A stretch of DNA of 64,000 bases from Amycolatopsis orientalis DSM 43388 (lineage in GTDB: Bacteria; Actinomycetota; Actinomycetes; Mycobacteriales; Pseudonocardiaceae): NCBI RefSeq assembly GCF_000411975.1, contig NZ_ASXG01000126.1, positions 167,736 to 231,735 of the forward strand, written 5' to 3'. The notes beneath the pieces were generated by a model. The model did no database searches. It worked only from the letters and a program-made list of their open reading frames with translations, and was not told the origin of the DNA. Below are positions 54,036 to 61,309 of this stretch, one piece after another (positions within the stretch are counted from its first letter, which is position 1; each line of letters opens with the position of its first letter). The position numbers and the translations under genes are program-made.

Positions 54036-55216
54036 GTGAAGAGACCCTTCACCCAGGCGACGAACGTGGACCAGGCGTGCTGGATCCACTCGAGGTAGAC
54101 GGAGCCGACGTCGGACACCAGCAGCGCGGCGATGACGACGACGATGGCGGCGAGGACGAGCAGCGCGACCGCGCCGAGCGACACCCGGGCGCGGTGCAGC
54201 GTCGCGACGGCCTTGCCGTCGACCAGCTTCGTGCCGAGCTTGAGCCGCGTGAGGAACGTGGACGGGTTCGACCCGGACCGGCCGTGGTCGAGGAATTCCC
54301 GCAGCGTGGCCTGGAACCCGACGGTGACCACCAGGCTCGCGCCGTGCGCGTCGGCCAGCAGCAGGGCGAGGTCCTCGGCGTTGCCGGACGCGGGGAAGGT
54401 GACCGCGCCGATGCCCAGGTCCTGGATCCGCTCGACGCCCGGCGCGTGCCCGTCCGGCTGCGCGGGGACGACGACCTCGCCGCCGCTGCGCAGCGTCGCG
54501 GTGCCGATCCCGGTCGGGTCGCCGACCATGACGTCCGGCTGGTAGCCCTGCGCGCGCAGGGTGTCCGCGCCGGCGTCGACGCCGATCAGCACCGGCCGGT
54601 GCTCGCCGATGTACTTCTTGAGCTTCTTGAGGTCCTCGGCGTGCCCGTTCCCGGCGGCGACGACCAGCACGTGCCGGTCTCGCACCGGGACCTTCAGCTC
54701 CGGCACGCCGACGCCGTCGAGGATCAGCGTCCGCTCCCGGCGGAGGAACTCGATCGTGTTGGCGGAGAAGGCTTCCAGCTGGGTCGACATCCCGGCCTTG
54801 GCCTCGATCATCTGGTCGGCGACGCTTTCCGCGGTCTGCTCGACCCCGGTCGCCAGCTGCCGCTCCCCCAGGTACACCGCGCCCTCGTGCACGCGCAGCT
54901 TCGTGCCGTCCTTGACGCTGCGCAGCAGGTCCCCGCCGACCGAGTCGACCAGCGGGATGCCCGCCGCCACCAGGATTTCCGGGCCCAGGTTGGGGAACCG
55001 GCCGGAGATCGACGGCGACGCGTTGACCACCGCGGCGACCTCGGCGGCGACGAGCGCGTCGGCCGTGGCCCGGTCGAGGTCGAGCTGGTCCAGCACGACG
55101 ATGTCGCCGGCGCTGACCCGGCGCAGCAGCTCCCGCGTGCGCCGGTCGACCCGCGCGACACCGATGACGCCGGGGAGGGCTTCTTGGTTCCGCGCGAGAA
55201 GACCAGTGAGCTTCAT
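54032..55216 (-). CDS. steA: Cytokinetic ring protein SteA
   Basis: A 394-aa protein equivalent to Rv1697. The large N-terminal cytoplasmic part resembles a thiamine pyrophosphokinase-like fold (GVDAGADTLRAQGYQPDVMVGDPTG). One C-terminal transmembrane helix (LGAVALLVLAAIVVVIAALLV) is followed by a short tail. SteA with SteB is needed for normal septation in corynebacteria. The ATG at 55216 (MKLTGLLARNQEALPG) matches the family N-terminus; 26 extra residues upstream are not supported. No ribosome-binding site is seen. Confidence 0.88.
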   Translation of the reverse strand: MKLTGLLARNQEALPGVIGVARVDRRTRELLRRVSAGDIVVLDQLDLDRATADALVAAEVAAVVNASPSISGRFPNLGPEILVAAGIPLVDSVGGDLLRSVKDGTKLRVHEGAVYLGERQLATGVEQTAESVADQMIEAKAGMSTQLEAFSANTIEFLRRERTLILDGVGVPELKVPVRDRHVLVVAAGNGHAEDLKKLKKYIGEHRPVLIGVDAGADTLRAQGYQPDVMVGDPTGIGTATLRSGGEVVVPAQPDGHAPGVERIQDLGIGAVTFPASGNAEDLALLLADAHGASLVVTVGFQATLREFLDHGRSGSNPSTFLTRLKLGTKLVDGKAVATLHRARVSLGAVALLVLAAIVVVIAALLVSDVGSVYLEWIQHAWSTFVAWVKGLFT

Positions 55217-55318
55217 GTGGCTGATGGTGACAAATTTGTGCGTGCGTGCGGAGCCGACGCGCCGAAGCGGACATGACTCGTTGTGGTGAGCCATGTCGCG
55301 GAGGCGGGCGCGCCGGGG

Positions 55319-56467
55319 TTAACTGTGCGGTCCGCCCGCCTCGAAATCGAGGTTGGACCAGGGACTCGCGGGATCGGTCAGCAGCCGGTGGCGCACCCGC
55401 GCGGCCGAGACGTACTCCGGGCCGAATTCCTCGCGGTCGAGCGCGAGCAGCCGGCCGAGCACGTATCCGGTGGACAGTTCCGCCCACGAATCGTGGTAGC
55501 GCCGGGCGATCGCGCCGGCCTCCAGCACCATCAGCTCCGCGGTGAGCGCGTCGCAGTAGCCGACCGCCAGCCCCCAGCGCGCCAGTTCGACCGCGCGGCC
55601 GACGTCCCAGCCGATGATGCTGTCCACCACGCCGTCCGGCGCGAGCAGGCCGTCGGCGCGGAACCGCTGTTCGTACCGGACGATCCGGCGCACCGCGTCG
55701 ACGAGCGGCCCGGCCTGGTCGTCGGCGTCGTTGTCCGCGCACCACTGCCGGACCAGCTCGACCCAGCCGTAGACGTCCAGCGCCAGGCCGCTGCGGGCGC
55801 GCAGCACGAGCACGAGGTTTCCGGTGGTGAGCTGGTAGGAATCGCCGAGCAGCCGGTCCATCGCGGCCCGCCAGCCCGCCGCGTCCGCGACGCCCCACCA
55901 GTCGCGCAGGCCCCGGACTTCGGCGACGTAGTCGTGGTAGCGCGCGTCGAGGACGTTCCACGGTTCGGCCGACAGCACCGCCTGGTGCGCGCCGCACGCG
56001 AGCGCGTGCGCGACCGGACCGTCGAGAATTCCGTACCGCGCCGTGTAAAGCCGCTCGACCTGCTGCTCGACCGCGGTGACCCGGTGCGGATTCGCGTCCA
56101 CCCAGGGCAGCACGGCCGCCGCGCTCACCCGCCATTCGCCGAGCGTGCCGCGGTTGAACACGACCTGTTCCTCTTGGCCGAGACCGTGCGTGGCCCAGTC
56201 GAGATCGCCGCTGAGGAACACCACGTCCGCGCCGAAATCCGGCAGCGCGCCGCGGGTGAACACCTGCAGCGAGGACTCGCCGCCGTGCGCGCAGCAGACT
56301 TTCGCCGGCGACCAGGTCCGCTCCTGCGCGAGCCGCTGCGCCTCGTCCCGGTGGATCGGCACGAACAGCTCCTCGTCGCCGAGGAGTTCGAGGAAACGGT
56401 CGAGATCGTCCTCCCGCCGCGCGCGGGCGAGTTCGGCTTCGACGTCGGCCAGCGTGGCCCAGGTCAT
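55319..56467 (-). CDS. DUF1266 domain-containing protein
   Basis: A 382-aa soluble protein. The N-terminal third (about 1-125) resembles SseB-type domains (MTWATLADVEAELARARRED.., FLELLGDEELFVPIH). The rest is a DUF1266 helical domain with GILDGPVAHALACGAHQAVL, LRDWWGVADAAGWRAAMDRLL and GWDVGRAVELARWGLAVGY. DUF1266 proteins have no established function and often occur near toxin or conflict loci. It is inserted between recN and steA, which are usually adjacent, with 10 bp to recN and 102 bp to steA. ATG 56467 has GAGGCGGA upstream. Confidence 0.82.
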   Translation of the reverse strand: MTWATLADVEAELARARREDDLDRFLELLGDEELFVPIHRDEAQRLAQERTWSPAKVCCAHGGESSLQVFTRGALPDFGADVVFLSGDLDWATHGLGQEEQVVFNRGTLGEWRVSAAAVLPWVDANPHRVTAVEQQVERLYTARYGILDGPVAHALACGAHQAVLSAEPWNVLDARYHDYVAEVRGLRDWWGVADAAGWRAAMDRLLGDSYQLTTGNLVLVLRARSGLALDVYGWVELVRQWCADNDADDQAGPLVDAVRRIVRYEQRFRADGLLAPDGVVDSIIGWDVGRAVELARWGLAVGYCDALTAELMVLEAGAIARRYHDSWAELSTGYVLGRLLALDREEFGPEYVSAARVRHRLLTDPASPWSNLDFEAGGPHS

Positions 56468-56477
56468 GCGATCCGCC

Positions 56478-58262
56478 TCAGCCCTTCTTCGCGCGCTTGC
56501 GCTTCGGACCGGTGTGCTTCGCTTTGTCTTTTTCCGCGGTGGCAAGCAGTTCTTCGGCGTGCGCGCGGCCGGTTTCGGTGCCGTCCATGCCGGCGAGCAT
56601 CCGCGCCAGCTCGCGCACCCGTTCGTCCTGGCCGAGCGTCTTCACGCCGCTGCGCGTGACGCCGCCGCTGGTTCCCTTGTCCACCACCAGATGCTGGTCG
56701 GCGAACGCGGCGACCTGCGGCAGGTGCGTCACCACCAGAACCTGGTGCGTGCGCGCGAGCCGCGCCAGCCGCCGGCCGATCTCCACCGCGGCCCGGCCGC
56801 CGACCCCGGCGTCGACCTCGTCGAACACCAGTGTCTGCACGGTGTCCGCGTGCGCCAGCACGACCTCGATCGCCAGCATCACGCGCGACAGCTCGCCGCC
56901 CGAGGCGGCCTTGTGCACCGGCAGCGGCGGCGCGCCGTTGTGCGCCCGCAGCAGCAATTCCACCTCGTCGACGCCGTCCGGGCCCGCGTGCACCGCGTGT
57001 CCGTCGATCGCGAGCGCCTGCCGGTCGCCGTGCTCGGCCGGGCGCTGCTCGACGGTGATCTCCAGCTCCGCCTGGCCCATCGCGAGCCCGGACAGTTCCT
57101 TGGTGATCGCCGTGGCCAGCTCCGCGGCCGCCTTGCCGCGCGCGGCGGAAACCTCGGTGGCGTGCGCGACCAGCTGCACGGCCAGCTCGTCACGGCGCAA
57201 CGCCAGCGCTGCCAAAGCTTCTTCGGAGGTGTCCATCGATTCGAGCCGGCGGCGCGCGTCCTCGGCCCACGCCAGCACCCCGTCGACATCGGCGGCGTAT
57301 TTGCGGGTGAGCCGCTTGAGATCGGCCTGGCGCGCGAGCACCTTCTCCAGCAGCGCGGGGTCGGCGTCCAGGTTTTCGACGTAGCTGCCCAGCTCCGCAC
57401 CGACGTCGCTGAGCAGCGTGGAGGCTTCCTCCAGCCGCGGCACGAGGTCGCGCAGCACGGAGTCCTCCGCCGAAACCAGCCGCCGCACCGCCTCGCCGAC
57501 CAGGCCGAGCGCGCCCGGGGCGTCCGGATCGCCGTCCTGCGCGCCGGACACCGCCGCGTGCGCCTCGGTGGCCATCGCGCGCAGTTCGTCGACCGCGGCG
57601 AGCCGTTTGATCTGCTCGGTGAGCTCGACGTCCTCGCCCGGTTCGGGCGCGACCGCGTCGATCTCGTTCAGCCCGTGTTTCAGCAGGTCCGCCTGCTGCG
57701 CCATCTCGCGGGAGCGGTTGGACCGCTCGCTCAGCTCGGTGAGCACGGCCAGCCATTCCTCGCGGACCCGGCGGTACTCCGCGAGCGGCCTGCCCACCGC
57801 GTCGCCGGCGAACCGGTCGATCACCGCGCGCTGCTCGGCCGGGCGCAGCAGCCGCAGCTGGTCGTTCTGCCCGTGCACGGCGATCACCTGCTCGGACAGC
57901 TCGGACAGCACCCCGACCGGCACCGACCGGCCGCCCAGGTGCGCCCGCGAGCGCCCGTCGGCGGCGACCGTGCGCAGCGCGATGACGCTGCCGTCCTCGT
58001 CGACGTCGGCCCCCGCGTCGGTGACGATGCGGGCGGCCGCGTCGTCCTTGCCCACGGTGAAGCGGCCCTCGACGAATGCCTTCAGCATCCCGTTCCGGAC
58101 CTTCGACGCCTCGGCCCGTCCGCCCGACAGCAGATGCAGCCCGGTGACGACCATGGTTTTGCCCGCACCCGTCTCACCGGTGACCACGGTGAAGCCCGCG
58201 TGCAGTTCCAGCAGGGCTTCCTCGATGACTCCGAGGCCCTGGATGCGCATCTCGGCCAGCAC
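56478..58262 (-). CDS. recN: DNA repair protein RecN
   Basis: A 594-aa SMC-like ATPase for double-strand break repair. Walker A GETGAGKTMVV is near residue 30, followed by a central coiled coil. The C-terminal ABC signature SGGELSRVMLAIEVVL and Walker B TLVFDEVDAGVGG are present. The lysine-rich tail (KDKAKHTGPKRKRAKKG) is an extra feature. I start it at the GTG at 58262 (VLAEMRIQGLG), as in mycobacterial RecN; TACCGT lies seven bases upstream, so translation may be leaderless. Confidence 0.95.
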   Translation of the reverse strand: MLAEMRIQGLGVIEEALLELHAGFTVVTGETGAGKTMVVTGLHLLSGGRAEASKVRNGMLKAFVEGRFTVGKDDAAARIVTDAGADVDEDGSVIALRTVAADGRSRAHLGGRSVPVGVLSELSEQVIAVHGQNDQLRLLRPAEQRAVIDRFAGDAVGRPLAEYRRVREEWLAVLTELSERSNRSREMAQQADLLKHGLNEIDAVAPEPGEDVELTEQIKRLAAVDELRAMATEAHAAVSGAQDGDPDAPGALGLVGEAVRRLVSAEDSVLRDLVPRLEEASTLLSDVGAELGSYVENLDADPALLEKVLARQADLKRLTRKYAADVDGVLAWAEDARRRLESMDTSEEALAALALRRDELAVQLVAHATEVSAARGKAAAELATAITKELSGLAMGQAELEITVEQRPAEHGDRQALAIDGHAVHAGPDGVDEVELLLRAHNGAPPLPVHKAASGGELSRVMLAIEVVLAHADTVQTLVFDEVDAGVGGRAAVEIGRRLARLARTHQVLVVTHLPQVAAFADQHLVVDKGTSGGVTRSGVKTLGQDERVRELARMLAGMDGTETGRAHAEELLATAEKDKAKHTGPKRKRAKKG

Positions 58263-58269
58263 GACGCAT

Positions 58270-58275
58270 ACGGTA
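58270..58275 (-). promoter_or_regulatory. -10 element TACCGT, possible leaderless start of recN
   Basis: TACCGT (minus strand 58275 to 58270) is followed by seven bases and the recN GTG. The 96-bp gap to nadK makes an own promoter plausible. No LexA box was recognised in that gap. Confidence 0.4.
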
Positions 58276-58358
58276 GCGGCCCGCACCGACGTTCTGTGCG
58301 TTCGAGGTCCGCTAACTCTTCTTTTCGCTGGTCGAACACTTGTGCGGGCGCGTCGCGC

Positions 58359-59279
58359 TCAGCGGTCTCCCGGGCGCCGGTCGCGCCAGCTGCGCACCGG
58401 CAGGCCGAACTTGTACACCAGCCGGTCGGTGAACACGCCGTCCCACAACCGCACCAGCCGCACCGGCTGCTCGCCGCACACCACGCGCACCAGCGCGCCC
58501 GGCGGCAGGTCGAACGACCGCAGCCCGTCGCAGGTCAGCGCCGCTTTCGGGCCGGTCGGGTCGATGCCGACGGTGATCACCGACTCGGGCGAGACGACCA
58601 GCGGCCGGGAGAACATCGCGTGCGCGTTGCTCGGCACCACGAGCAGCGCCTCGACGTCCGGCCACAGCACCGGCCCGCCCGCGGAGAAGGCGTACGCGGT
58701 GGAGCCGGTCGGCGTCGCGCACAGCACGCCGTCGCAGCCGAAGGACGACACCGGACGGCCGTCGACCTCGATCAGCGCGTCGAGCACCCGCTCGCGGCTG
58801 AACTTCTCGACGCTGGCCTCGTTGAGCGCCCAGGTCCGGTAGATCTCCGCGCCGTCCGCGGTGACCGTGACGTCGACGGTCATCCGGTCTTCGACGTGGT
58901 ACTCGCGGTCGACCACGCGCTGCACGGCGTCGGCGAGCGCGTCCGAATCCGCCTCGGCGAGGAAGCCGACCCGGCCGAGGTTCACGCCGAGCACCGGCAC
59001 CCCCGCCGGACGGGCGAGTTCCGCCGCGCGCAGCAGGGTTCCGTCGCCGCCGAGCACGAACACGAGCTCGGCTCCCTCGGCCGGATTGTGTTCGGGCGCG
59101 ACCACGGTGCACGGCATGGCCATGCAGCCGTCCGGGTCGATCAGCTGGAGGACGTCCTCGTCGAGCACGCGCAGCCGGATCCCGGCCTTCGCGAACCGCT
59201 GGGACACCTCGCGGGCGGCCTCCCGGGTGGTGTCCCGGTCGGGGTGCACCACGAGGAGCACTTCACGTTCGGCGGTCAC
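58359..59279 (-). CDS. nadK: NAD kinase
   Basis: A 306-aa kinase that makes NADP. The diacylglycerol-kinase-like motif is VLGGDGTLLRAAEL, with GVNLGRVGFLAE, the NE/D-rich ALNEASVEK and the glycine-rich ATPTGSTAYAFSAGGP (GxxTGSTAY). The GTG at 59279 overlaps the tlyA stop (GTGA), fixing the start and rejecting longer readings. The order tlyA-nadK-recN is conserved in actinobacteria. Confidence 0.96.
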   Translation of the reverse strand: MTAEREVLLVVHPDRDTTREAAREVSQRFAKAGIRLRVLDEDVLQLIDPDGCMAMPCTVVAPEHNPAEGAELVFVLGGDGTLLRAAELARPAGVPVLGVNLGRVGFLAEADSDALADAVQRVVDREYHVEDRMTVDVTVTADGAEIYRTWALNEASVEKFSRERVLDALIEVDGRPVSSFGCDGVLCATPTGSTAYAFSAGGPVLWPDVEALLVVPSNAHAMFSRPLVVSPESVITVGIDPTGPKAALTCDGLRSFDLPPGALVRVVCGEQPVRLVRLWDGVFTDRLVYKFGLPVRSWRDRRPGDR

Positions 59280-60103
59280 TGGGGTCCTTCCTGGACTGCG
59301 GCGCGCACGAGCGGTTCGGCTTCCGCGGCGGCTTCTCCGTCCGCGTCTTCCGGCCCCGTTTTGCGGAGCCACACGAAGTATTCGACGTTCCCGGACGGAC
59401 CGGGCAAGGGGCTCGCGACGACTCCGCGCAGCGACAGGCCGAGTTTCGCGGCTTCGGCGAGCACGCCGAGCACGGATTCGACGCGCAATTCCGGATCGCG
59501 CACCACGCCGCCGCTGCCGAGCCGGTCCTTGCCGACCTCGAACTGGGGTTTGACCATCGGCACGAGATCCGCGCCGTCGCGGGCGCATTCCGCGAGCGCG
59601 GGCAGCACGAGCTTGAGCGAGATGAACGAGAGGTCGCCGACGACGAGGTCGACCTGGCCGCCGAGGACGTCCGGCGTGAGGTTGCGGACGTTCGTGCGGT
59701 CGAGGACCACGACGCGGTCGTCGGTCTGCAGCTTCCAGTCGAGCAGCCCGCGCCCGACGTCGGCGGCGACGACCTTGTCCGCGCCGTGGCGCAGCAGCAC
59801 GTCGGTGAACCCGCCGGTGGACGCGCCCGCGTCGAGGCAGCGGCGGCCTTCGACGGTCAGCCCTTCCGGACCGAAACGCTCAAGCGCGCCAAGGAGTTTG
59901 TGCGCTCCGCGCGACGCCCAGCCCGGGTCGTCCTCGTCCTTCACGACGATCGGCGCGTCGTTTTCCACGCCGGTGGCGGGTTTCGTGGCGACCATGCCGC
60001 GCACGGCGACCTTGCCGCCGGTGATGAGCGCGGAGGCCTGTTCGCGGGAGCGGGCGAGTCCGCGCCGCACGAGTTCCGCGTCGAGCCGGGCCCGTTTGGC
60101 CAC
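59276..60103 (-). CDS. tlyA: TlyA 16S/23S rRNA 2'-O-methyltransferase
   Basis: A 275-aa methyltransferase with an N-terminal S4 RNA-binding domain (RLDAELVRRGLARSREQASALI) and a FtsJ-like domain with SAM motif LDAGASTGGFTDVLL. The K-D-K-E catalytic set is present (Lys in ASRGAHKL, Asp in VVGDLSF, Lys in MVKPQFE, Glu in VEYFVWL). It methylates C1409 of 16S and C1920 of 23S rRNA and affects capreomycin susceptibility. The C-terminus carries an extra acidic tail. It begins five bases after the small upstream gene. Confidence 0.95.
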   Translation of the reverse strand: MAKRARLDAELVRRGLARSREQASALITGGKVAVRGMVATKPATGVENDAPIVVKDEDDPGWASRGAHKLLGALERFGPEGLTVEGRRCLDAGASTGGFTDVLLRHGADKVVAADVGRGLLDWKLQTDDRVVVLDRTNVRNLTPDVLGGQVDLVVGDLSFISLKLVLPALAECARDGADLVPMVKPQFEVGKDRLGSGGVVRDPELRVESVLGVLAEAAKLGLSLRGVVASPLPGPSGNVEYFVWLRKTGPEDADGEAAAEAEPLVRAAVQEGPQ

Positions 60104-60108
60104 GCCGG

Positions 60109-60315
60109 TCAGACCTTGTCGATGCTGGACAGGGCCACGGTCAGCTCGGTGTGCACGGCCTCGAACCGGTCCACGTGCTCGGCGGGCGGCAGCGTGTCGA
60201 GGTCGTCGAGCCCGGCGACGGCCTCGTCGATGCCCGCTCGCGGGTCAGTCTGCTGCGGGCCGGGTCCGGGGATCGGCGGGGGTCCGGGAACCGGCCGCGG
60301 AACGTTCGGGTGCAC
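60109..60315 (-). CDS. Conserved small protein upstream of tlyA
   Basis: A 68-aa protein: a proline-rich N-terminal half (VPRPVPGPPPIPGPGPQQ) and an acidic helical C-terminal half (DDLDTLPPAEHVDRFEAVHTEL). A similarly sized protein (Rv1693) sits at this place in mycobacteria. Function unknown. The GTG lies six bases after TAGTTT (60327-60322), another candidate leaderless start located in the 16-bp gap after the HAD gene. Confidence 0.75.
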   Translation of the reverse strand: MHPNVPRPVPGPPPIPGPGPQQTDPRAGIDEAVAGLDDLDTLPPAEHVDRFEAVHTELTVALSSIDKV

Positions 60316-60331
60316 AGCCCCAAACTACCAG

Positions 60332-61309
60332 TCAGGCCAGCCCGAGCCCGGCTACCGCCGCCGCGGCCGCGTCGCCGTCCGCACGCACCTGCGACACCCC
60401 GGTGCGCCACGCCGAATCGCACAGCGCGCGCAGCAGGTCGAGCTTGTCCCCTTCGCCGCGGACCGTCAGCACGTCGCCCTCGCTGATCTCCCAGCCGGGC
60501 TTTTTCCCGACGCGCAATTCGTCCGCCGGCTGCGCGAGCGCGGTGAGATCCGCGCCCAGATGAGTGGGGCGTTCCGCCGGAATCGCGGTGAGCAGCGTCG
60601 CCGGAGTCGCGATGCCGGTGAGGACGCACAACGAGTCGAGCCCCGCCGCGACCGCGCCCGCGATGTCGGTGTCGAGCCGATCCCCGACCACCAGCGGACG
60701 CTTCGCTTTCGCCGACCGCGCGGCCGTCTCGAACAACAACGGCTGCGGCTTCCCCGCGACGACCGGCTCCGCGCCGGTAGCGATCTTGAGCGCCCCGACC
60801 ATGGATCCGTTGCCCGGCATCAGCCCGCGCTCGGTGGGCAGCGTGCTGTCGGTGTTCGTGGCGACCCACAGCCCGCCCGCCCGGATCACGATGCTCGCCT
60901 CGGCGAGGTCCGCCCATCCGGTTTCCGGCGAATGTCCTTGCACCACCGCGGAAACGTCGTCGCCCGCGGTCCGCACCGGCTCCAGTCCCGCCGCGGTGAC
61001 CTGGTCGCCGAGCGAGGCGGTGCCGACGATGAGCACCTTCGCGCCGGCGGGCAGCCGGTCCCGCAGGAGCGCGGCGGCCGCCTGAGCGCTCGTGTGCACC
61101 TCTTCGGTGTCCGCGGAGATCCCGAGGTCCCGGAGGTGCTCCGCGACCGCTGACGGAGCCTTGGACGCGTTGTTGGTCACGAACCGGACCGCCGTGCCCT
61201 GCTCGCGCACGGCGGCCACGGTTTCCGCGGCGCCCTCGATCACCTGCGGCCCGTGGTAGACGGTGCCGTCGAGATCGAAGAGCAACGCGTCGTAGGCCAC
61301 GTCAGTCAT
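60332..61309 (-). CDS. HAD-superfamily IIA hydrolase (NagD-like phosphatase)
   Basis: A 325-aa phosphatase: motif I LFDLDGTVYHG, motif II VTNNASKAP, motif III/IV VVAGKPQPLLF and LVVGDRLDTDIAGA, with the type IIA cap between. The C-terminal ~70 residues form an extra domain, as in actinobacterial homologues (Rv1692, a glycerol phosphate phosphatase). The substrate may therefore be glycerol 3-phosphate or a related recycling product. The ATG at 61309 overlaps the preceding stop by eight bases. Confidence 0.88.
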   Translation of the reverse strand: MTDVAYDALLFDLDGTVYHGPQVIEGAAETVAAVREQGTAVRFVTNNASKAPSAVAEHLRDLGISADTEEVHTSAQAAAALLRDRLPAGAKVLIVGTASLGDQVTAAGLEPVRTAGDDVSAVVQGHSPETGWADLAEASIVIRAGGLWVATNTDSTLPTERGLMPGNGSMVGALKIATGAEPVVAGKPQPLLFETAARSAKAKRPLVVGDRLDTDIAGAVAAGLDSLCVLTGIATPATLLTAIPAERPTHLGADLTALAQPADELRVGKKPGWEISEGDVLTVRGEGDKLDLLRALCDSAWRTGVSQVRADGDAAAAAVAGLGLA

